From positions 171,361-235,360 of the forward strand of contig NZ_KB849539.1 of NCBI RefSeq assembly GCF_000368565.1: a DNA stretch of 64,000 nt, read 5' to 3'. The stretch comes from Acinetobacter gerneri DSM 14967 = CIP 107464 = MTCC 9824 (lineage in GTDB: Bacteria > Pseudomonadota > Gammaproteobacteria > Pseudomonadales > Moraxellaceae). How positions within the stretch are numbered: position 1 is the first letter of the stretch; every line of letters begins with the position of its first letter. Under the pieces are notes generated by a model. It saw only the letters and a program-made list of their open reading frames with translations, made no database searches and was not told where the DNA came from. Both the position numbers and the translations under genes were made by a program. Below, one piece after another: positions 26,943-35,121 of this stretch.

Positions 26943-26978
26943 AATAAGAAAACCCTGCAGATGCAGGGTTTTCTTATT
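26943..26978. terminator. Strong bidirectional terminator
   Basis: A nearly continuous 17-bp inverted repeat is centred at 26960-26961: AAGAAAACCCTGCA on the left arm and TGCAGGGTTTTCTT on the right. It is flanked by A-rich and T-rich tails, so it can stop both the SDR transcript and transcripts from the NifX-like gene. Confidence 0.8.
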
Positions 26979-27013
26979 TTGTTCATGATAAATTACAGCT
27001 TCAATCCAGAATT

Positions 27014-27322
27014 TTATTTGGCTGAAATTAAACTGCAGATAAATTGTTCTGGTTCAATTTCTGCCGTTACCATGACATGAACACCAATATTTCTGAGTTT
27101 TTCTCGTAATCGATCGCCCATTCCCGTAGTTACGAATATATCCATAGGCAGCAGTTTTTCGAGTACCTCTCCAGACTGGGAAAAGGATTGCTCCTTTTCA
27201 ACTTCAATAAGTTGTTTGTCAGTCACTTCTCCATCTTTTAATTCATATTTCCAGAATTTCCGACATTTTCCCGCATGGGGCGTAATATGACGCCGGTTCT
27301 GAGATGTAATCACAATAAACAT
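27014..27322 (-). CDS. NifX/NifB-like (dinitrogenase cofactor-binding fold) protein
   Basis: The 102-aa protein matches the small NifX/NafY-like domain: VITSQNRRHITPHAGKCRKFWKYEL at the start, then a DIFVTTGMGDRLREKLRNIGVHVMV strand-helix-strand unit. In nitrogen fixers this fold binds iron-molybdenum cofactor precursors. Here no nif genes are present, so the role is unknown and may involve metal clusters or regulation. An inverted repeat (27336-27373) lies just before its start and matches the operator type of the adjacent XRE gene. Confidence 0.8.
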   Translation of the reverse strand: MFIVITSQNRRHITPHAGKCRKFWKYELKDGEVTDKQLIEVEKEQSFSQSGEVLEKLLPMDIFVTTGMGDRLREKLRNIGVHVMVTAEIEPEQFICSLISAK

Positions 27323-27335
27323 GAAAATTTCTCCA

Positions 27336-27373
27336 AACCGATACGGTTATCTTTTTGCAGGTTCGTATCGGTT
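27336..27373. promoter_or_regulatory. Inverted repeat before NifX-like gene
   Basis: AACCGATACG (27336-27345) and CGTATCGGTT (27364-27373) are perfect 10-bp inverted repeats with an 18-bp spacer, just upstream of the NifX-like gene. The same CGTATCG/CGATACG core appears in the site before the XRE gene. Confidence 0.55.
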
Positions 27374-27414
27374 CTTAACGATTTTTAAATCACTCAAAAT
27401 ATGGCTCAGGCTCT

Positions 27415-27675
27415 TCAGGAAAGATTTTCCAATACAAACTGAGGTGACTTTATAAGCAGTTTGATTAAAGCCTGTGCTGAACTTGATGGATGGCGAACTC
27501 CGCGTTCCCAACTTTCTAATGTGCGAGCCGAAATGCATAATTTAGCGGCCAGTTCTGTCTGGGAGATGTTTAGTTCCTGTCGGATCTGGACAATTTGCTG
27601 TGCTAAACCCAGATAATAGCCGCTAATAAATTCATTTTGATCAGGTTGAGTACGATCATTTTTAAATAGATTCAT
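27415..27675 (-). CDS. XRE-family helix-turn-helix regulator
   Basis: The 86-aa protein has a canonical HTH_3 domain: IVQIRQELNISQTELAAKLCISARTLESWERGVRHPS (about residues 29-65), with the second and third helices of the Cro/C1 type. It is close in layout to antitoxin-type regulators such as HigA, but no toxin gene is adjacent. A palindromic site lies 10 bp upstream of its start (27685-27705), and a related one precedes the NifX-like gene, so it probably controls itself and that gene. Confidence 0.85.
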   Translation of the reverse strand: MNLFKNDRTQPDQNEFISGYYLGLAQQIVQIRQELNISQTELAAKLCISARTLESWERGVRHPSSSAQALIKLLIKSPQFVLENLS

Positions 27676-27684
27676 TATGGTCTC

Positions 27685-27705
27685 TTCCGTATCGATATAT
27701 CGGAA
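27685..27705. promoter_or_regulatory. Probable autoregulatory operator of XRE gene
   Basis: TTCCGTATCG ATATATCGGAA (27685-27705) is an imperfect palindrome (TTCCG...CGGAA ends) immediately upstream of the XRE start codon. It shares the CCGTATCG core with the repeats at 27336-27373. The remaining gap to 27945 shows no further feature. Confidence 0.5.
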
Positions 27706-27945
27706 AATAGTAATAACTCTTTAAAATATTCCGAAACTGATTGGAGGTGTTGGAGAGAACAAAACTAGTTTAGTTATACTAAGCCTCATAATTATCCACT
27801 CCTATTCGGGGTATCGTGACTAGAGATGTAGATATTGAGCTGTGTACTTGGTCTGCAAAGATAACTCTAATATAGCTTATGTCATTATGTGGTGACCCTA
27901 GTACACAACACAGAAAAAATACATTTCTAATTTATTGTGTAACTA

Positions 27946-28404
27946 CTAAACAGGGGGAGCACGGCTTTCAGGAATCAGAAATTCAAGAGCATTTAGGGCA
28001 GGTTTATATAAAGTTGTTGTCTTAGATAGTAGAAGTAGAGTTTGTATTCTAATCAATACTGTTCTAAGTTTTGTATCAACTAGAGGCAGAGTAAAGCTAT
28101 GTACTAAACAAAATTGACAATAGTCATCAATCTGTGAATCTTTATTCTGCTGATGGTGATTTTGTAAATTAATAAAGTGATGCGTATGAGTTTGTCTCAT
28201 CCCATTAGTATGATCTTCATACAAACCTAGTTTGGTTAATGGAGATTGTTGAGTAGTATGAGCACCTTTTAAGTACAGTGCATTGACAACAGTATTACAC
28301 ACCCGAAAAACAGAGTATTTTTCGGGTAATAAAGGCTGTAGGAACACTGTAATCTGTAATAAGATTGCTATTAAACCAAGCAATTTTCCCAATTTGACGA
28401 GCAC
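27946..28404 (-). CDS. DUF2946-like membrane/periplasmic protein
   Basis: The 152-aa protein has an N-terminal hydrophobic helix (about residues 7-25), a PLLPEKYS segment, histidine-rich stretches, a DDYCQFCLVHS cysteine pair, and a final ESRAPPV. This matches the layout of DUF2946 proteins, which often accompany metal-related or TonB receptor genes. It is a diverged paralogue of the protein encoded at 29783. The start is GTG at 28404 without a clear ribosome site. The IS30 copy is inserted only 35 bp upstream, so its native promoter has been separated. Confidence 0.7.
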   Translation of the reverse strand: MLVKLGKLLGLIAILLQITVFLQPLLPEKYSVFRVCNTVVNALYLKGAHTTQQSPLTKLGLYEDHTNGMRQTHTHHFINLQNHHQQNKDSQIDDYCQFCLVHSFTLPLVDTKLRTVLIRIQTLLLLSKTTTLYKPALNALEFLIPESRAPPV

Positions 28405-28439
28405 GTAAATACGCTTTAATCGAAATTACATTTTTATAA

Positions 28440-29513
28440 GGCGGATTCAAGCAGCAAGTGCAACAGTATAAAAACCAGCCATAACTTCACTTGGCGTATA
28501 CCAGCCTAGTGTTTTTCTAGGACGATGGTTGAGTGAAAATTCTATCTGCTCTATTTCATCGTTTGACACGTCATCAAACGATGATGATTTTGGCAGATAT
28601 TGCCGGATTAAACCATTCGTATTTTCATTTCTAGCTCGCTGAATAGACTTGTAAGGATCAGCAAAATAAGTATCTATGCCGACATCAGTAATTCTTTTGT
28701 GTTCGGCAAATTCCTTTCCATTATCAAATGTTACACTATAAGCATGGCTCATTCGTAAACGATCTAATGCACAAGTAATCGTTTTAGAGGATGCTCTCGT
28801 TGACCCTAAATGAACAATATGTACGTACAGGCTCTTTCGATCAACGAGGGTTAATAAAGCTCCTTTATGATGTTTACCAATCACCGTATCACCTTCGAAA
28901 TCTCCTAAACGTTGTCGCTGATCAATGACCTGGTCTCGGCAATGAATACTTGTTTTATCAATGATTTGCCCTCTACGATCCGTGTTTTTGTAACCTCGTT
29001 TTCGATATTTCTTCTGATGCCTTAAGTGTAGATGGAGGTTACCTCCTTGTGATTTATCTTGATAAATGTGCTGGTAAATCCACTCATGTGAAGGTACATC
29101 CAGCCAACCGCGTTGTGTTAAAGCACCTGAAATTTGTTCTGGTGACCAGTCTAAGCCAATTAAGTAATCAATATAAGCGAAGGCAAATGCTGTCATGGAT
29201 GATGAAGGATGGTACCGTCTTTGACTTGCAAATTTCGCTGCCTGTTGAGCTCTATATCCACGTTGCCCAGTATTTCTTTTTAACTCACGGTAGATGGTTG
29301 ATCGTGAACGCCCTAACTCCCGAGCAAGGCTAGCGATTGAACTTTTACTTTTCAAAGTAGCATAAATTTCGTATCTTTCATCTTGAGAAAGTTGGGTGTA
29401 TTTCTTCATTGTGTGCTTTCCAATTGCGAGTTGAAAAAGTCTAATGATTCTATGAATACACCTAACTTTTTCAACTAACTACAAGTGTGTTGCACTTGGG
29501 ATTTGAATCTGCG
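28440..29513 (-). mobile_element. IS30-family element, ISAba125-like (copy 1)
   Basis: The element spans 1074 bp with imperfect terminal inverted repeats: GGCGGATTCAAGCAGCAAG at the left and the complement of CGCAGATTCAAATCCCAAG at the right. A 3-bp target duplication, TAA, is present at 28437-28439 and 29514-29516. It carries one transposase gene on the minus strand and looks identical to the copy at 58653-59726. The name is from memory of the protein and ends, not from a search. Confidence 0.92.
28447..29409 (-). CDS. IS30-family transposase
   Basis: The 320-aa DDE transposase has an N-terminal helix-turn-helix (SSIASLARELGRSRSTIYRELKRN, about residues 19-42). The IS30-type catalytic domain follows, with FEGDTVIG (first Asp), SVTFDNGKEFAEH (second Asp) and the ARNENTNGLIRQYLPK block containing the Glu. 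It ends 7 bp inside the left end of the element. Intact and the same as the other copy. Confidence 0.95.
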   Translation of the reverse strand: MKKYTQLSQDERYEIYATLKSKSSIASLARELGRSRSTIYRELKRNTGQRGYRAQQAAKFASQRRYHPSSSMTAFAFAYIDYLIGLDWSPEQISGALTQRGWLDVPSHEWIYQHIYQDKSQGGNLHLHLRHQKKYRKRGYKNTDRRGQIIDKTSIHCRDQVIDQRQRLGDFEGDTVIGKHHKGALLTLVDRKSLYVHIVHLGSTRASSKTITCALDRLRMSHAYSVTFDNGKEFAEHKRITDVGIDTYFADPYKSIQRARNENTNGLIRQYLPKSSSFDDVSNDEIEQIEFSLNHRPRKTLGWYTPSEVMAGFYTVALAA

Positions 29514-29782
29514 TAATATATTAAAATGTATAATTTTAAAAATAAAATATGATGTAAGTTGTTGGTTAGAAGAGACAAACGTTGATTATCAATTTTAATT
29601 TACTCATCTTTAGATAAAGTACATTGCGAAGTTGACAGGAATTACAGCTTTTCAAAACTAGGAATATATTATATATTTGTATAATGAAAGTCTGAGTAAA
29701 TAACTAAGGATTTATCTGTAAATTTCTTAATGTTTTTTTATTTAGCATCTCCCCCCTTGTGCAATTCTAGTCGAGAGAAAAA

Positions 29783-30193
29783 TTGCTGAAGAGAAGTGGA
29801 CTATTTATTGCGTTTGCAGTAATACTCTTGCAGATTGCAGTATATTTGCAACCTCTTTTGCCGGAAAAATTTCATATTGCTCCGGTATGTATGTCCATTA
29901 CTCATAATCTTCTTTCACAAGCTAATCATAAGCATGTGCATTCAGTTTATCTTGAACTGCTACAAGATTTTGTACCTCAACATTCTCACGATCACAATGA
30001 ACACCATCATCAATGTCAGTATTGCACTGTATATGGGGATTTAGTACTCCCATTTGACTTGAGAGTTGATCATGTTTTAGATCGTATTCAGGTGAAACTA
30101 AAGTTTTATCAGTCATTCTTCAAGCATGTCTATTTTAGCTTACAGAAGCTGTATTTGCAGCCACAAGGCAGAGCACCTCCTTTGACTCTTTAG
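29783..30193 (+). CDS. DUF2946-like membrane/periplasmic protein
   Basis: The 136-aa protein shares its plan with the one encoded at 27946: an N-terminal hydrophobic helix (SGLFIAFAVILLQIAVYL), PLLPEKFH, a histidine-rich region (HSHDHNEHHHQ, about residues 72-82), a CQYC pair, and a final RAPPLTL. The His/Cys content suggests metal binding in the periplasm. The start is TTG at 29783 after GAGAGAAAA. It is divergent from its paralogue; the original intergenic region is now split by IS30. Confidence 0.7.
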   Translation: MLKRSGLFIAFAVILLQIAVYLQPLLPEKFHIAPVCMSITHNLLSQANHKHVHSVYLELLQDFVPQHSHDHNEHHHQCQYCTVYGDLVLPFDLRVDHVLDRIQVKLKFYQSFFKHVYFSLQKLYLQPQGRAPPLTL

Positions 30194-30259
30194 AACACGA
30201 TTGGTCATGACAAATAGTTAATCTGTTTGTACTAAACAATATTTTAAAGAGTTTTAATC

Positions 30260-30457
30260 ATGAAAATTCAGTTTTCACTGTTTATTAACAGTGTAATGTA
30301 TTCGTTCGTATTTAAAAATGTAGATAGAGTATCTAAGGTCTACAATTTATCTTTGTGCAAGGCGGAAAATATCTGGCTCGGCAGTTTCGTTAATCCAGTT
30401 AATGTAGCATTTCTACCGTATTCCCAATGTTCAATTTATCACTGGGAGGTGGTATGA
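30260..30457 (+). CDS. Doubtful small ORF overlapping cydA
   Basis: This 65-codon ORF opens with MKIQFSLFINSVMYSFVFKN and its stop overlaps the cydA start as ATGA (30454-30457). The N-terminus looks like the beginning of a signal peptide, but the rest is not family-like. It may be the remnant of an outer-membrane receptor gene, as DUF2946 genes often precede one, or chance. No strong ribosome site is visible. I regard it as unproven. Confidence 0.25.
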   Translation: MKIQFSLFINSVMYSFVFKNVDRVSKVYNLSLCKAENIWLGSFVNPVNVAFLPYSQCSIYHWEVV

Positions 30458-31905
30458 GTTTAGGTTTGACAGCGTTAGAACTGGCGCGTATTCAGTTTGC
30501 ATTTACTGTATCTTTTCATATCATTTTCCCCGCTATTTCAATCGGACTAGCTAGTTTTTTAGCTGTACTCGAATGGCGTTGGCTACGTACACAAAATCCT
30601 GTCTATAAAGATTTATTTAAATTTTGGATCAAAATTTTTGCAGTGGCCTTTGGGATGGGGGTTGTCTCTGGCGTGGTGATGAGCTACCAATTTGGAACCA
30701 ATTGGAGTGAATTCTCTAGAATTGCAGGAAGTATCACAGGGCCATTATTAGCATATGAGGTTTTATCAGCATTTTTCTTAGAAGCTGGTTTTCTTGGAAT
30801 TATGTTATTTGGTTGGGGGCGGGTTGGACCACGAGCACATTTTTTTGCCACTCTAATGGTTGCAATAGGAACCTGTATTTCAATGTTCTGGATTCTGTCT
30901 TCAAATAGTTGGATGCAGACGCCTACTGGTTTTACGATTGAGAATGGAATCATTATTCCACAAGATTGGTTAGCGATTGTTTTTAACCCCTCATTTGTTT
31001 ATCGATTGTTTCATATGGCTGCTGCAGCTTTTCTCGTAACGTCACTTCTGGTTGCAGCAGTAGCAGCATTTCACCTATTAAAAGGCCGACGAGATGATTT
31101 GGTGAAAAAATCTTTTTCCATGGCATTGTGGATGCTTTTATTCCTTGCGCCTGCTCAAATTTTAATTGGTGATATGCATGGTTTGAATACCTTACATCAT
31201 CAGCCAGCAAAATTAGCTGCAATTGAAGGGCATTGGGAAACAAACACAGATGAGGGCATGCCTTTATATTTGTTTGGAATGCCAGATATGGAGGAAGAGC
31301 GAACAAAATATGCAATTGGAATTCCAAATCTTGGCAGTTTAATCATGACGCATAGTCTAGATGGACAAGTTAAAGGTCTAAAAGAGTTTGCACCTGAAGA
31401 TCGACCGAATTCACTCGTGATTTTTTGGAGTTTCAGAATCATGGTAGGTTTAGGCGTATTGATGGTTTTACTTGCACTTGCAACGCTTATATTGCGTAAA
31501 GGCGGAAAACTTTATGAGCATAAGTTACTACAACGATTTGCTCTTTTAATGGGGCCAACTGGATTTATAGCTTTATTAGCAGGTTGGTTTACCACAGAAG
31601 TTGGCAGACAGCCTTGGGTGGTTTATGGGGTTTTGCGAACCAAAGATGCATTATCGCCTGTTTCTGCTGAACAGGTTGGCCTATCCCTTGTTCTCTTTGT
31701 ATTTGTTTATTTTATCGTTTTTGGTATCGGAATCTATTACATGTTGAAGCTCATGCATAAAGGTCCTGAGTTTATCTATTCTAATCAAGATCATACCGAT
31801 ATTGCAGTTCTGCAAGCTTCAAAAAGACCATTAAGTAGTATTGATGATGCAATAGAGCAAATAGAAATAGAGAATAAACAACGAGGAGATAAACACAATG
31901 ATTGA
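30454..31905 (+). CDS. cydA: Cytochrome bd-type quinol oxidase subunit I
   Basis: The 483-aa inner-membrane protein carries the haem ligands and quinol site of a bd-type terminal oxidase. It has about nine helices, the conserved N-terminal ARIQFAFTVSFHIIFPA with the axial histidine, and AGWFTTEVGRQPW (about residues 380-392), the GWxxTExGRQPW motif. The Q-loop is short, as in the cyanide-insensitive (CioA) group. The ATG at 30454 follows GGGAGGTGG. It overlaps cydB by 8 bp. Confidence 0.95.
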   Translation: MSLGLTALELARIQFAFTVSFHIIFPAISIGLASFLAVLEWRWLRTQNPVYKDLFKFWIKIFAVAFGMGVVSGVVMSYQFGTNWSEFSRIAGSITGPLLAYEVLSAFFLEAGFLGIMLFGWGRVGPRAHFFATLMVAIGTCISMFWILSSNSWMQTPTGFTIENGIIIPQDWLAIVFNPSFVYRLFHMAAAAFLVTSLLVAAVAAFHLLKGRRDDLVKKSFSMALWMLLFLAPAQILIGDMHGLNTLHHQPAKLAAIEGHWETNTDEGMPLYLFGMPDMEEERTKYAIGIPNLGSLIMTHSLDGQVKGLKEFAPEDRPNSLVIFWSFRIMVGLGVLMVLLALATLILRKGGKLYEHKLLQRFALLMGPTGFIALLAGWFTTEVGRQPWVVYGVLRTKDALSPVSAEQVGLSLVLFVFVYFIVFGIGIYYMLKLMHKGPEFIYSNQDHTDIAVLQASKRPLSSIDDAIEQIEIENKQRGDKHND

Positions 31906-32902
31906 TTTATCTTTAATTTGGATTGTGATAATTGCCATTGGTGTTTTTGTTTATGTGGTTTTAGATGGGTTTGATTTAGGCATTGGAATTTTATTTCCTT
32001 TCATAACCTCGAAAGAGGAACGTGATGTCATGATGAACACCGTTGCACCTGTATGGGATGGCAATGAGACATGGATGGTTTTAGGAGGAGCTGCACTCTA
32101 TGCTGCATTCCCAGTAGTGTATTCTGTAGTTTTATCGGCTTTATATATGCCAATTATTTTAATGCTGATCGCTTTAATTTTTCGTGGCGTCGCATTCGAA
32201 TTTCGCTTTAAAGCAAATAAGACCAAAAAATTATGGGATAAAGCCTTCATTTATGGGTCAATATTAGCAAGTTTTTTTCAAGGTGTGATTTTAGGTGCAT
32301 ATATACAAGGTATTAAGGTAGAAAATCATATTTATGCTGGAGGAGGTTTAGACTGGTTAACACCTTTTTCAATTTTTACAGGTATAGGCGTTGTGGTTCT
32401 ATATGCGGCACTAGGGTGTGGTTGGTTAATCTTTAAAACGGAATTAGATTTACAGGCTAAAATGTATGATCTCATGCCAAAATTAATTTCCGTTCTTTTT
32501 TTAATTTTTGGTGCGGTTAGTATTTATACACCATTAACTCAACCAGAGATAGCAACTCGATGGTTTAGCCAACCTCAACTGCTTTATTTTAGCCCTGTTC
32601 CAGTTTTGGTTGTTGTGCTAACGGGACTAATATTACGTGCTTGCAAAAAACGTTATGAGCTTGCACCATTTATTTACAGTCTCGCATTGGTATTTTTAGC
32701 TTATACAGGATTCATTATCAGCTTATGGCCAAATGTCATTCCTCCATCAATAAGTATCTGGGATGCAGCTGCTCCTGAAAGTAGTCAATTATTTGCTTTA
32801 ATTGGAGCGCTAATTCTCATCCCGATTATTCTTGTTTATACAGGTCTATCATATTGGGTATTTAGAGACAAAGTACGTGTTGGCGATGAGGGGTATCATT
32901 AA
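31898..32902 (+). CDS. cydB: Cytochrome bd-type quinol oxidase subunit II
   Basis: The 334-aa protein is the second subunit of the bd oxidase, with about nine hydrophobic helices. The N-terminal YVVLDGFDLGIGILFPF and the following NTVAPVWDGNETWMVLGGA are hallmark CydB blocks. It stabilises the haem-bearing subunit and completes the enzyme. The ATG overlaps the end of cydA and follows GAGGAGATAAAC. Confidence 0.95.
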   Translation: MIDLSLIWIVIIAIGVFVYVVLDGFDLGIGILFPFITSKEERDVMMNTVAPVWDGNETWMVLGGAALYAAFPVVYSVVLSALYMPIILMLIALIFRGVAFEFRFKANKTKKLWDKAFIYGSILASFFQGVILGAYIQGIKVENHIYAGGGLDWLTPFSIFTGIGVVVLYAALGCGWLIFKTELDLQAKMYDLMPKLISVLFLIFGAVSIYTPLTQPEIATRWFSQPQLLYFSPVPVLVVVLTGLILRACKKRYELAPFIYSLALVFLAYTGFIISLWPNVIPPSISIWDAAAPESSQLFALIGALILIPIILVYTGLSYWVFRDKVRVGDEGYH

Positions 32903-32904
32903 TA

Positions 32905-33039
32905 ATGAAAGAGATATATACGAAAAAAGACAGTAGACTTTCTCAATTGAAATGGTTTTTTCTATTGTATTTACTCGGTTTTTTAATTTTATTTGTCATT
33001 GCTGGAGTTTTTAGAGCTTTATTACATCTGGCTTATTAA
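32905..33039 (+). CDS. DUF2474 small membrane protein of bd oxidase operon
   Basis: This 44-aa protein begins 2 bp after cydB. Residues 17-40 form one transmembrane helix (KWFFLLYLLGFLILFVIAGV). It matches the DUF2474 type found at the end of CioAB operons, where it occupies the place of CydX and probably stabilises the oxidase. Confidence 0.75.
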   Translation: MKEIYTKKDSRLSQLKWFFLLYLLGFLILFVIAGVFRALLHLAY

Positions 33040-33058
33040 ATCTTTAATATTAATCACT

Positions 33059-33089
33059 CGAAGTGGTTTATAAAAAGTAAACCACTTCG
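33059..33089. terminator. Terminator between cyd operon and dsbA-like gene
   Basis: CGAAGTGGTTTA (33059-33070) and TAAACCACTTCG (33078-33089) form a perfect 12-bp stem. It lies between convergent genes. The T-run is weak on the + strand. Confidence 0.65.
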
Positions 33090-33123
33090 TCTAATGTTTA
33101 AACCAATTTATTTATACAGCATA

Positions 33124-33741
33124 TTATTGACTATCTTTCTCAATAAGATAGTCAATAATTTCAGCCGTATTTACTTTAGTACCTTGAACTAAGTACTTAC
33201 CATTTATAACAATGCTAGGTACACCCGTTAATTGATATAGCTTTGCCAACTGGTTTGACTGTTCAATTTTTTTAGAGATGGTTGGGGAATTAAATAATTG
33301 ATTAAATTGATTCAAGTTTGCTCCGTATTGACCATAAAATTTAGCTAGAGATTTCTGATCAAATAATGGCTTATGCTGAAGTTGAATTTCATTGAAAAGG
33401 GCTATATGAGTTTTTTGCCGTATTCCTAAAGATTCCGAGGTATAATAACCACGTGCACTTTGTTCCCAAGTTGGATTCATTGCGGCTGGTGTACGAATAA
33501 AATAGACATTTTTGGGTAAACCCTTTTTTAACCATGGTTGTAATTGTTTTTCTAAAGCAAAACAATGAGAGCAGCCATAAGAAAAGAACTCTCGAACTTC
33601 TATTTTTGATGGATAATCAGTTTTCCCTTGATGAGCTAAAACAATATAGTCTTGACCTTCTACGATTTTCTCTGTTGCCATTGCGGTTTGGTTGAAACAG
33701 AAGATTAAAATAAGAGTATGGAAGAAATTGAGTTTTTTCAT
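33124..33741 (-). CDS. DsbA-like thiol:disulfide oxidoreductase
   Basis: The 205-aa protein has a Sec signal peptide (cleavage after TAMA, about residue 22) and a thioredoxin fold with active site GCSHC (about residues 54-58). An inserted helical region follows, with a TGVPSIVING cis-proline segment near residue 170. It introduces disulfides into periplasmic proteins. CSHC differs from the CPHC of classical DsbA. It stands alone on the minus strand, convergent with the cyd operon. Confidence 0.87.
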   Translation of the reverse strand: MKKLNFFHTLILIFCFNQTAMATEKIVEGQDYIVLAHQGKTDYPSKIEVREFFSYGCSHCFALEKQLQPWLKKGLPKNVYFIRTPAAMNPTWEQSARGYYTSESLGIRQKTHIALFNEIQLQHKPLFDQKSLAKFYGQYGANLNQFNQLFNSPTISKKIEQSNQLAKLYQLTGVPSIVINGKYLVQGTKVNTAEIIDYLIEKDSQ

Positions 33742-33816
33742 TTATATAACCTGTTATGAAAGAGGATTTTTAACTTACATAGTAGTAATCTGAAAATTTT
33801 GTTCACTAATCTTAGG

Positions 33817-35010
33817 CTAGGTGAGAATTTCTTTCTTTTTAGTTTTATAATTCAACCAGAATAATGAGAATGTTGATAAGCATAGCCATGGGAAGAGGGC
33901 GATATTCATGGTTTTCCAGCCAATTATATCCAGCAATGCGCCTGCACTAAAGGAACAGATTAATCCAACGATGAAAACGGTCATGTCATTAATAGCCTGA
34001 GCCTTTGCCTTTTCTTCTTGGGTGTAAGTGCCAGTAAGTAATGAAGTACTACCGATAAATAGAAAATTCCAACCCACGCCCAATAGAATTAGGGAAATGG
34101 CAAATGAATGGAATTGCAAACCTGATAAAGCAAAAGCGATATAACAGGCAAATAATAGTATCCCTGAAAACATGATTTTTAATACTCCAAACCGAGCAAT
34201 CAAGTTACCTGTAAAAAATGAGGGTAAAAACATGCCCAAAACATGTAGTTGAATAACAGTTGTAATAGTCCCTAATTCATGGTGAGCATGACGCATAGCA
34301 ATTGGAGTTGCTGTCATACCTAAAATCATGATGCCGTAACCTGTAACGGAACCAAACAAAGCAACTAAATAAGTAGGCTGTATTACAATTTCATACCATG
34401 GTCTGCCTGCACCAAAGTTAGATTTTACTTCAACGCTATCGGGGATTTTTAGACTTGATATGATACCCATAGCAAGCAATGAAATAATTGTAATAATTAA
34501 AAAGGATCCAACATATTCAAGATGATTAAATACGGGACCTCCTATGCGAGCTAGTGTAGGTCCAATCAATGCTGCTACAACTCCGCCTGCCATAACAAAA
34601 GAAATTGCTTTAGAACGAAATGCTTCATCAGCGACTTCGCTAGCTGCGAAACGATAAAATTGAGCAAACGACTGATAAGCTCCTACACAAAATGTTCCGA
34701 ATGCTAATAAATATAAGGAGTTATAAAAAATACCAATAGAAGCAATGATACCCCCTAATACCCCTAAGAGTGCACCGCAAAGAAAACCATTTCGACGACC
34801 TACATGCGACATCCACATTGATGCAGGAAACATCATTGTAGCTGTTCCTAAAAACATAGCTGCGATTGGGAGTGTCGCCAGTGTAGGCGAATCAGCAATA
34901 TTTGCCCCAGCCAATCCGCCAATAGTCATTATCATCACGGATACGGTTTGGAAAAGTGACTGTGAACTTGCCAATATTAGGACTTGACGGTGCATTGAAT
35001 TCTTAAGCAT
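33817..35010 (-). CDS. MFS transporter
   Basis: The 397-aa protein has twelve predicted transmembrane helices and the loop 2-3 motif SMWMSHVGRRNGFLCGALLG, the MFS G-x-x-x-D-R-x-G-R-R-type signature in diverged form. A central basic loop separates the halves. Substrate unknown; by position it may import or export a substrate of the downstream amine oxidase and alcohol dehydrogenase cluster. Confidence 0.85.
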   Translation of the reverse strand: MLKNSMHRQVLILASSQSLFQTVSVMIMTIGGLAGANIADSPTLATLPIAAMFLGTATMMFPASMWMSHVGRRNGFLCGALLGVLGGIIASIGIFYNSLYLLAFGTFCVGAYQSFAQFYRFAASEVADEAFRSKAISFVMAGGVVAALIGPTLARIGGPVFNHLEYVGSFLIITIISLLAMGIISSLKIPDSVEVKSNFGAGRPWYEIVIQPTYLVALFGSVTGYGIMILGMTATPIAMRHAHHELGTITTVIQLHVLGMFLPSFFTGNLIARFGVLKIMFSGILLFACYIAFALSGLQFHSFAISLILLGVGWNFLFIGSTSLLTGTYTQEEKAKAQAINDMTVFIVGLICSFSAGALLDIIGWKTMNIALFPWLCLSTFSLFWLNYKTKKKEILT

Positions 35011-35121
35011 TTAGGCTTATCCAACATGAATCATAAAAAGTAAATTAATAAGAAGTTCTTTCATCAAAGGATTTCGATGTGTGCTAAATCATTTGTTGAT
35101 TAAAATTTTTAATGTCTTTAG

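Noticed and set aside
27415..27675. XRE gene as antitoxin of a toxin-antitoxin pair
   Set aside because: The neighbour at 27014 is NifX-like, not a toxin, and the two are separated by a control region.
29049..29333. 94-aa frame antisense to the IS30 transposase, seen again at 58833-59117
   Set aside because: Shadow of the transposase gene; repeated only because the element is repeated.
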